A stretch of DNA of 19,916 nucleotides from CAZGMC01 sp964526565. GTDB taxonomy: Bacteria > Pseudomonadota > Alphaproteobacteria > DSM-16000 > Inquilinaceae. The stretch is from NCBI GenBank assembly GCA_964526565.1, contig CAZGMC010000079.1, forward strand, positions 1 through 19,916, in the 5' to 3' direction. Positions 1-4,959 of the stretch are shown one piece after another (position 1 is the first letter of the stretch; each line of letters opens with the position of its first letter). Made by a program: the position numbers and the translations under genes. Under the pieces are notes generated by a model, which saw only the letters and a list, made by a program, of their open reading frames with translations, was not told the origin of the DNA and did not search any database.

Positions 1-465
1 CGCCGCGGGCATCGGCGTGCGGCAGCGCGCTGACGGTCCCCGTCCGCTGCTGGCGCCCATGATGGTCCACTTGGCGGTGGCAGTCCGCCGACCGTCGCAT
101 GGGGCGGGGGGCTTTACGCCGGGCGCATTGGTGCCATGTTTACTAACAAAACGGCGCGGAGCGCCGATCCATCCATGCCGGTTCGGGGCGAACGGGACGA
201 CGAGCGGGGCGCCGCGGGACGGTGCAACCTCTTGCCGCCAAGCCTGCGCCACCAAAAATGTTGTGCGTGGCATGGTGTTATCACATAACGCGCAGCCGCG
301 CATCAGGCCAGAGGTTTGATCGGGAAGTGGTTTTCGCCGACTCGATGCGCCCCGCTCCGCCAACTTGGGTGCGGTGCAACATGGCAAAAGACCGCACTGA
401 ATGATCAAATTCTGCAGCCGACGCGATGTGGCCCGTTGAAGCGCCACCTCGCAAGGAAATTACCG

Positions 466-484
466 TTGACTTACGAACGTTCGT
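466..484 (+). promoter_or_regulatory. Palindrome beside a -35-like hexamer
   Basis: A TTGACT hexamer at 466-471 is followed directly by the perfect 12-bp palindrome ACGAACGTTCGT (473-484). A palindrome abutting a -35-like box is typical of operator placement, but I see no good -10 element 16-18 bases downstream. It lies about 240 bases before the DJ-1-family gene, so its target is uncertain. Confidence 0.25.
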
Positions 485-521
485 GGACCATTTCTAAGCC
501 ATCATCGAACAGATATAAGCG

Positions 522-565
522 CTTCTCCGCGTCGCCGCCCTGGCGAGGGAGGAGCCTGCTTTTTT
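522..565 (+). terminator. Possible intrinsic terminator-like hairpin
   Basis: The inner arms TCGCC (532-536) and GGCGA (542-546) pair around a 5-base loop. Outer arms CTTCTCC (522-528) and GGAGGAG (548-554) pair with one mismatch. After a 5-base spacer there is a run of six T (560-565). There is no recognised gene immediately upstream, so it would have to end an unseen small transcript. The spacer makes it a weak terminator candidate. Confidence 0.22.
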
Positions 566-720
566 CTGACAAGACCGCCGCCATTACTTTGGCCCAGCCA
601 GTCGTGCCAATCGTAAGTGGGCAAGGCGGCAAGGCGATGCCGGTATTCGGGAGTCGCCGGCGGCTGGAACCAGCCGATGACCGTTCGATTTTCCACCTCA
701 TGCCAAGGAGAACAAGGCAC

Positions 721-1287
721 ATGGACCATTCACTCAGCGGCAAGACCGTCGCCGTTCTGGTGGCCAACGGCTTCGAGGAGCTGGACATGACCGAGCCGCA
801 GCGGGCACTTCTCGCCGCCGGCGCCACGCCGAAGGTGGTGTCGCCGGAGCAGGGCCTGGTCAATGGCTGGCACGGCAAGAGCTGGGGCCACTACTTTCCG
901 GTGGATATCAGCCTGTCGAATGCGCTCGCCGCGGACTTCGACGCCCTGCTGGTTCCGGGCGGGCAGCGCGGCCTCGACAAGCTGCTCAACAGCCCCCACA
1001 CCATGCGCTTCGTGCGCGGCTTCATGGATGCCGGCAAGCCGGTCGCGACGCTCAACCACGGCGCCCTGGTCCTGGTCGCGGCGGAGCGGATCGCCGGCCG
1101 CACCGTGGCGGCGCCCGCCGAGGTCGTTGCCAGGCTTCAGGAGGCGGGAGCGACCATTGCCGAGGATCCGGTGGTGACCGACGGCAACCTGCTGACCAGC
1201 TCCGATGAGGCCGGCATGGATGAGATCAAGACCACGATTGCCCGGCTGTTCACCGAAATCACCAGCACCCTGGCGAACGCCGCCTGA
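721..1287 (+). CDS. DJ-1/PfpI-family protein lacking the nucleophile cysteine
   Basis: The product has 188 residues, the usual length for a single-domain DJ-1/PfpI (class I glutamine-amidotransferase-like) protein. Family marks are an N-terminal beta strand leading into NGFEELDMTEP (16-26) with the conserved glutamate, DALLVPGG (74-81), and the nucleophile-elbow region PVATLNHGALVL (107-118). In active members the elbow reads xCHG; here the position is asparagine (N112-H113-G114). The protein is therefore unlikely to be a cysteine-dependent protease, amidase or deglycase of the usual type. The start at 721 is preceded by AAGGAG about ten bases upstream. The in-frame extension back to 316 has no family similarity. 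Downstream lies an 8-bp hairpin (1311-1333) and then the assembly gap. The fold assignment is secure; the function is unknown. Confidence 0.85.
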   Translation: MDHSLSGKTVAVLVANGFEELDMTEPQRALLAAGATPKVVSPEQGLVNGWHGKSWGHYFPVDISLSNALAADFDALLVPGGQRGLDKLLNSPHTMRFVRGFMDAGKPVATLNHGALVLVAAERIAGRTVAAPAEVVARLQEAGATIAEDPVVTDGNLLTSSDEAGMDEIKTTIARLFTEITSTLANAA

Positions 1288-1341
1288 CGATCCTCCCGCC
1301 CAGGGCACGCGCGCCGGCATTGCCGGCCGGCGCCGTGCGGG

Positions 1342-1369
1342 CGCGGCTGCAGGGGCGCGGCTGCAGGGG
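1342..1369. repeat. 14-bp tandem repeat, two copies, ending at a gap
   Basis: The unit CGCGGCTGCAGGGG occurs twice, perfectly, at 1342-1355 and 1356-1369, and the assembly gap begins at the next base. A longer array may continue inside the gap and could be why assembly stopped here. Confidence 0.85.
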
Positions 1370-1469
1370 NNNNNNNNNNNNNNNNNNNNNNNNNNNNNNN
1401 NNNNNNNNNNNNNNNNNNNNNNNNNNNNNNNNNNNNNNNNNNNNNNNNNNNNNNNNNNNNNNNNNNNNN
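1370..1469. other. Assembly gap (100 N)
   Basis: Exactly 100 N, the conventional placeholder for a gap of unknown size. It removes the 5' end of the receiver-domain gene to its right. The two flanks share no obvious overlap. Confidence 0.98.
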
Positions 1470-1784
1470 GAACGCGAAATGCAGGCCTGCGGCTATCGCG
1501 TCACCATCGTCACCGCCACCGTCGCTGCGCTGGAGCAGGTCGTGCGGACGCGGCCCGACATGGTCATCATCTCGGCCGTCATGCCGGGCCTGTCGGGCAT
1601 CGACCTGGCCGTGGCCTTGTCGGCCATGCCGGAGACGCGAAACATCCCCTGCGCCCTGATCACCAGCCTGCGGCCCGACGACGAGCACCTGGCCTTCGTG
1701 CCGGACCGCGTGCCGATCATCCGCAAAGGCAGCGCCTTCGGTGATGACTTGGCCGCAGCACTGAGCTATCATTTCCTGTTGTAG
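1470..1784 (+). CDS. Response-regulator receiver domain, 5'-truncated, lacking phospho-acceptor Asp
   Basis: The last 104 residues of a CheY-like receiver domain are visible; the start is in the gap. The pattern matches the family: PDMVIISAVMPGLSGIDL (visible residues 29-46) corresponds to the usual PDLVLLDxxMPxxDG. The conserved threonine is in IPCALITS (T65), and the conserved lysine is in IIRKG (K86). The phospho-acceptor aspartate is replaced by serine (S35, codon TCG at 1572-1574). The frame ends soon after the domain, so there is no C-terminal output domain. This could be a single-domain pseudo-receiver, or the tail of a larger protein with an N-terminal part in the gap. It converges on the minus-strand acyltransferase gene, 31 bases away. 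Confidence 0.75.
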   Translation, partial: EREMQACGYRVTIVTATVAALEQVVRTRPDMVIISAVMPGLSGIDLAVALSAMPETRNIPCALITSLRPDDEHLAFVPDRVPIIRKGSAFGDDLAAALSYHFLL

Positions 1785-1815
1785 GGCGGGGTCTGGCTGG
1801 TGGGCGCGGCCGGGC

Positions 1816-2670
1816 TCAGGTCGGCGTGTCGAAGAAGCTTTCGCCAGCGGCGACCATCCGGTCGGCGGCCTCGGTCACGGCGCGGCAGTCCATGAACAGC
1901 AGGCGGGTGTTGCCGACCCGGGTGCGGCGCAGCACGCCGGCGTCGTCCAGGCGGCGGACCAGCCGCTCCTCCCGTCGCAGGGCGTTGGCAGCGGCAGACA
2001 GGACCAGGGTCGGCACGGTACGGCGGCGCCCCTCGGCATCGATCACGGTCCCGTCCAGCGGCTCCGGCTCGTAGAGCGGCACGGCCAGGGTGTCGCGGAT
2101 CCGGTCCTCCAGGAAATGGGTGAACGTGACGCTGGCGAACGGCGCATCGATGCACAGGATCCGGCCGTCGCGGGCAAGCAGCCGGCCGAACGGGCTGTCG
2201 GGCCCGAACGGACAAGGCGTGGCGTCATGGCCGGCGACAAAGGCGTCGGCGTCGCGGCCCCAGGCCAGCACCGGGTGGGTCGGGCTGAGGCTCCGGCGCA
2301 CCTCGGGGTCGCGGCGGAACACCTCGGTCAGCAGCCCCATGCGCGACGGCGAGCGGCACACGTCCATCGGCTTGCCGCGGCGCAGGAACTCGGCGGAGCT
2401 CTGGTTGTGGTAGGTCATCGAGGTCATGGCCAGCAGGCCGTCCGGCCCGACCGCCTGCTTCAGGGCGGCGACGAAGTCGGCCGGGCTGCCGCGGAAGCCG
2501 TTGTCCGGGCGCCACGATGCGTGCACCATCAGCGTGTCGCCGGGCCGCAGCCCGAGCCGCCGCAGGGCCCGGCCCAGCGCCGCCGCGTCGTAACCGAGCA
2601 GCCAGCGCAGGGCACAGGGCTTGAGGCGGGCCTTGAGCCGCGCCGGCAGGGCCTGAAAGGCGGCGGCCAT
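1816..2670 (-). CDS. AAC(3)-family N-acetyltransferase-like acyltransferase
   Basis: The product has 284 residues and the layout of the aminoglycoside 3-N-acetyltransferase family (antibiotic_NAT fold). Visible marks are PGDTLMVHASW (43-53), SPSRMGLLTEVFRR (107-120), a THPVLAWG segment (131-138), FGPDSPFGRLLARDG (155-169) and CIDAPFASVTFTHFLEDR (173-190), with the likely catalytic H185 and nearby E188. Characterised family members transfer acetyl from acetyl-CoA to aminoglycosides, but many chromosomal homologues act elsewhere, for example on sugars. The partner gene just upstream encodes an acyl carrier protein, so an acyl-ACP donor is possible (inference). The start at 2670 has GGAG seven bases upstream. 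A 12-bp GC-rich tandem repeat fills the space between the two genes. Resistance should not be assumed. Confidence 0.85.
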   Translation of the reverse strand: MAAAFQALPARLKARLKPCALRWLLGYDAAALGRALRRLGLRPGDTLMVHASWRPDNGFRGSPADFVAALKQAVGPDGLLAMTSMTYHNQSSAEFLRRGKPMDVCRSPSRMGLLTEVFRRDPEVRRSLSPTHPVLAWGRDADAFVAGHDATPCPFGPDSPFGRLLARDGRILCIDAPFASVTFTHFLEDRIRDTLAVPLYEPEPLDGTVIDAEGRRRTVPTLVLSAAANALRREERLVRRLDDAGVLRRTRVGNTRLLFMDCRAVTEAADRMVAAGESFFDTPT

Positions 2671-2679
2671 GGGCAGTCT

Positions 2680-2736
2680 CCGGGGCCGGACCGGGGCCGG
2701 GCCCGGGGCCGGGCCCGGGGCCGGGCCCGGGGCCGG
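2680..2736. repeat. 12-bp GC-rich tandem repeat (about five copies)
   Basis: Units based on CCGGGGCCGGGC run head to tail: an 11-base first copy with A (2680-2690), three full copies (2691-2702, 2703-2714, 2715-2726) and a partial last copy (2727-2736). The array lies between the acyl carrier protein gene and the acyltransferase gene of the minus-strand pair, inside their presumed common transcript. The unit is nearly self-complementary, so it could form strong RNA structure. Its copy number is probably variable. Confidence 0.9.
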
Positions 2737-2743
2737 GTTGGGC

Positions 2744-2995
2744 TCAGGCCGCCTGCATGCGGGCGCGGGCGAGGGCGGCCATGGCGGCGATGGTGTCGAA
2801 GTTGTCGCCGGTCAGGTCGTCGGGATCGAACTGGATTTCGAACCGGGACTCCATGAACTCGACGATGTCGAGCACCGCCAGCGAGTCGATCAACCCGCTG
2901 CCGATCAGCGACTGGTCGTACGACAGGCTGTTGACCCGGATGCCCAGGTCGGGCGACGACAGCAGGAATTCGTGAATGGTCCGTTCCAGTTCCAT
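2744..2995 (-). CDS. Stand-alone acyl carrier protein
   Basis: The product has 83 residues, a typical carrier-protein length. The phosphopantetheine attachment motif is clear: LIGSGLIDSLAVLDIVEFME (30-49), with the modified serine at S38. The C-terminal part, ESRFEIQFDPDDLTGDNFDT (49-68), matches helix III of carrier proteins. The start at 2995 was chosen because GGAG lies about nine bases upstream and the family alignment begins there; the open frame continues upstream but with unrelated, arginine-rich sequence. It is not the fatty-acid synthase acpP: no fab genes are nearby and its DSL surroundings differ. It is the first gene of a minus-strand pair with the AAC(3)-like acyltransferase 73 bases downstream. 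It therefore probably carries an acyl or aminoacyl group for a specialised modification (inference). Confidence 0.85.
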   Translation of the reverse strand: MELERTIHEFLLSSPDLGIRVNSLSYDQSLIGSGLIDSLAVLDIVEFMESRFEIQFDPDDLTGDNFDTIAAMAALARARMQAA

Positions 2996-3156
2996 GCCGA
3001 TGGTCTCCAGTGCATGCGCGACAGGGCCCGTTGCATAGCGGACGGTATCGCACCGACGCCACAATATTTTCGTGCCGACGTGCGGCAACCTCTCCGTTCG
3101 GCGCGCCGACCGCAACCGCCACTGCCGTGCCACGACGGCGGCCGGTGTGAGGCGCC

Positions 3157-3909
3157 GTGACGGGCCGGCCGCGCCGCATCCGCCTGGACCAGCTTCTGGT
3201 CGACCGCGGTCTGGCGGAGAGCCGGACGCGGGCGCAGGCCTTGATCCGCGCCGGCACCGTGCTGGCCGGCACGCGGCGCGTGGACAAGCCGGGAGAGCTG
3301 CTGCCGGCCGACGCCGAGCTCCTCGTCAAGGGCCGCGACCATCCCTGGGTCAGCCGCGGCGGCGTCAAGCTGGCGCACGGGCTGGACCGGTTCGGCATCG
3401 ACCCGGCCGGACGGGTGTGCCTGGACGTGGGCGCGGCGACCGGCGGGTTCACCGACGTGCTGCTGCAGCGCGGCGCGGCGCGGGTCTACGCCGTCGACGT
3501 GGGCCACGGCCAGCTTGCCTGGCGCCTGCGCCAGGACTCGCGCGTGGTCGTTCTGGAGCGCACCAACGCCCGCCACCTGACCGCCCAACAGGTGCCCGAG
3601 CCGGTCGGGCTGGTGGTCTGCGACGCCAGCTTCATCGGCCTGTCGGTGGTGCTGCCGGCGCCGCTGGCCCTGACCGCGCCGGGGGCGGCGCTGGTCGCCC
3701 TGATCAAGCCGCAGTTCGAGGTCGGCCGCGGCCGCGTCGGCAAGGGCGGCGTGGTGCGCGACCCGGCCCTGCACGCCGAGGTCGGCGAGGCCGTGCGCGC
3801 CTGGCTGGCCGCCCGCCCCGGCTGGCGCGTGCTCGGGATTGCCGAGAGCCCCCTGCGCGGGCCGGAGGGCAATGTCGAGTTCCTGATCACGGCGGTACGG
3901 GAGGACTGA
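3157..3909 (+). CDS. tlyA: TlyA-family rRNA (cytidine-2'-O)-methyltransferase
   Basis: The product has 250 residues with an N-terminal S4 RNA-binding domain (about 8-55, RLDQLLVDRGLAESRTRAQA) followed by an FtsJ/RrmJ-type SAM methyltransferase domain. The SAM motif is LDVGAATGGFTD (89-100). The catalytic tetrad of 2'-O-ribose methyltransferases is complete: K71, D156, K184 and E241. Characterised TlyA proteins methylate ribose of cytidines in 23S rRNA (and 16S rRNA in some species); the old name hemolysin is misleading. The start is GTG at 3157, which gives the full S4 domain. It is divergent from the acyl carrier protein gene, with 161 bases between them, and stands apart from the toxin-antitoxin pair downstream. 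Confidence 0.93.
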   Translation: MTGRPRRIRLDQLLVDRGLAESRTRAQALIRAGTVLAGTRRVDKPGELLPADAELLVKGRDHPWVSRGGVKLAHGLDRFGIDPAGRVCLDVGAATGGFTDVLLQRGAARVYAVDVGHGQLAWRLRQDSRVVVLERTNARHLTAQQVPEPVGLVVCDASFIGLSVVLPAPLALTAPGAALVALIKPQFEVGRGRVGKGGVVRDPALHAEVGEAVRAWLAARPGWRVLGIAESPLRGPEGNVEFLITAVRED

Positions 3910-3941
3910 GAAAGGACGTGAAGGGAATGCATCCGAATGGC

Positions 3942-3979
3942 TTGCACATCATGGCAGGCATGGCAAGATAGACGTGCAA
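3942..3979 (+). promoter_or_regulatory. Candidate promoter/autoregulatory site of the toxin-antitoxin pair
   Basis: TTGCAC (3942-3947) and CAAGAT (3964-3969) are spaced 16 bases apart as weak -35/-10 elements. Between and around them are a direct repeat CATGGCA (3950-3956 and 3959-3965) and inverted arms TTGCAC/GTGCAA (3942-3947 and 3974-3979). Toxin-antitoxin promoters are usually bound by their own antitoxin at such repeats. The match is modest. Confidence 0.3.
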
Positions 3980-4002
3980 AGGCTCGGTCCCCGGAGGATC
4001 CA

Positions 4003-4293
4003 ATGAACACCATTTCCGCCCAGGATCTGTGCCGCCGCGGCATCGCGGCCCTGAAGGAGGCCCTGAAGAAGGGGCCGGTACACATCGTTGACGAGAGTGG
4101 CCCGGTTTGCGTGGTTCTCACTGAAGAGGCGTACAATCTTGGATTTCATGCGGCTCAGGCCTCCCAAACGGAACCTGCCCAGCCCCAAGGCGAAAGCCTG
4201 TTCGAAAGAATGCTTAAGAAGCCTGCGACCGGCACCAAGACGCGCGAGGAACTTGATGCGCGCCTGTGCGCAATGCGCGACGAATGGGACTGA
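4003..4293 (+). CDS. Phd/YefM-like antitoxin
   Basis: The product has 96 residues. The N-terminal half (MNTISAQDLCRRGIAALKEA) and GPVHIVDESGPVCVVLTEEAY (24-44) follow the prevent-host-death/YefM DNA-binding fold: a short strand, a helix, then a beta hairpin ending in a 'vvLt.eeY' segment. The C-terminal tail, ending LDARLCAMRDEWD, resembles the acidic, tryptophan-containing tails by which antitoxins of PIN toxins block the active site. The start at 4003 has CCGGAGG five bases upstream. The last ten bases overlap the toxin gene, so the two are translationally coupled. Base composition is visibly less GC-biased than in the flanking genes, which fits acquisition by transfer. Confidence 0.8.
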   Translation: MNTISAQDLCRRGIAALKEALKKGPVHIVDESGPVCVVLTEEAYNLGFHAAQASQTEPAQPQGESLFERMLKKPATGTKTREELDARLCAMRDEWD

Positions 4294-4706
4294 ATTCTAT
4301 AAAGCTTTTTCTTGATTCCAGCGCGCTGATCTATTGGATCGAGGCGCGGGAGCCGTTTTATTCGCGGCTGAAGGAGCGTTTTCGCGATGCCGGGACCAAT
4401 GGTGATACCCCACAAATAATTGTTTCCCGGCTCAGCTTTCTTGAATGCCTGGTCCATCCTTGCCGGGCCGGCGATACGGAAACGGCAGATCTATACCGGG
4501 ACTTCTTTGCTGATCCCTGTCTGGTGATCGTGGACCTGCTGCCACAGGTGGTGGAAATCGCGCTCGATCTTCGCGTCCGATACGGGTTTCGGACGCCCGA
4601 TGCGTTGCAGGCGGGATGTGCGGTCGCGGTAAGCGGAACCTGCATTTTTCTCACGGGGGACCGGCAGTTCAGGCGCATTCGGGAACTCGCCGTCGAAGTA
4701 ATCTAA
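4284..4706 (+). CDS. vapC: VapC-type PIN-domain ribonuclease toxin
   Basis: The product has 140 residues and is a PIN domain with all four acidic metal-binding positions: D11 (LFLDSSALIYWIE), E54 (SFLECLV), D106 (RTPDALQAG) and D126 (LTGDRQFRRI). VapC toxins cleave tRNA or rRNA and are held inactive by the co-encoded antitoxin. I chose ATG 4284 because it overlaps the antitoxin stop by ten bases and gives the normal short N-terminus before the first catalytic Asp; an in-frame GTG at 4266 is possible. The early codons (AATTCTATAAAGCTTTTTC) are strikingly AT-rich for this chromosome. Nothing suggests inactivation. Confidence 0.88.
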   Translation: MGLNSIKLFLDSSALIYWIEAREPFYSRLKERFRDAGTNGDTPQIIVSRLSFLECLVHPCRAGDTETADLYRDFFADPCLVIVDLLPQVVEIALDLRVRYGFRTPDALQAGCAVAVSGTCIFLTGDRQFRRIRELAVEVI

Positions 4707-4959
4707 CCACCCCTTGTTGCCATTCGCCTGCCATCCGGCGTGCCCGTATGCCCGGGTGCGGCAGCGTGAACGGGCTGGTGGCAGGAACCTCCCGCGCTTT
4801 TTCCCGTTTGAACGGAGACGGCGGCCGCATCGGGTGCCGGCCGCGCGCCGGCCCCTTTCCGGCTGTCGGCAGGGACGGGCGTGGGAAGTCGTCCGCCCGC
4901 GGGACGCACTGCCGCCAGGACTGGCGGCCAGGAAGAGCGCGGAAGGAGGATGCCGGCCA
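4707..4959. other. Intergenic leader before the ATPase operon
   Basis: No gene is convincing here, although the ATPase frame is open back to 4714; that extension is arginine/proline-rich and unlike the family. A perfect 7-bp hairpin (GCCGCCA at 4911-4917, TGGCGGC at 4922-4928, loop GGAC) sits 14 bases upstream of the AAGGAGG ribosome binding site (4943-4949). It may influence translation of the first operon gene. I see no strong promoter hexamers. Confidence 0.4.

Larger units (their letters stand above)
1..720. other. Long intergenic region without a convincing gene
   Basis: No reading frame here resembles a protein I know. The open frames are short, arginine/proline-rich, and lack a good ribosome binding site. 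The stretch is patchily AT-richer than the genes that follow. It contains a 13-base inverted repeat (GTTAT-CAC-ATAAC, 277-289), a TTGACT hexamer (466-471) followed by a perfect 12-bp palindrome ACGAACGTTCGT (473-484), and a GC-rich hairpin with a T run (522-565). A short minus-strand frame beginning at an ATG at 60 runs off the left edge and could be the 5' end of a gene, but nothing in it is recognisable. Confidence 0.5.

Noticed and set aside
17..319. 100-residue open frame at the left edge
   Set aside because: GTG start without ribosome binding site, Arg/Pro/Gly-rich, no recognisable domain.
316..720. N-terminal extension of the DJ-1-family gene
   Set aside because: The family begins at the ATG at 721, which has its own AAGGAG; the upstream codons show no similarity or coding bias.
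1816..2670. Calling the AAC(3)-like gene an aminoglycoside resistance determinant
   Set aside because: Chromosomal context with a dedicated acyl carrier protein and no mobile element; family membership alone does not establish the substrate.
3157..3909. Calling TlyA a haemolysin or virulence factor
   Set aside because: The S4 domain and the complete K-D-K-E tetrad show an rRNA 2'-O-methyltransferase.
4714..4959. N-terminal extension of the proton ATPase to an upstream start
   Set aside because: The extra 82 residues are Arg/Pro-rich, unlike the family, and a clear AAGGAGG precedes the internal ATG at 4960.
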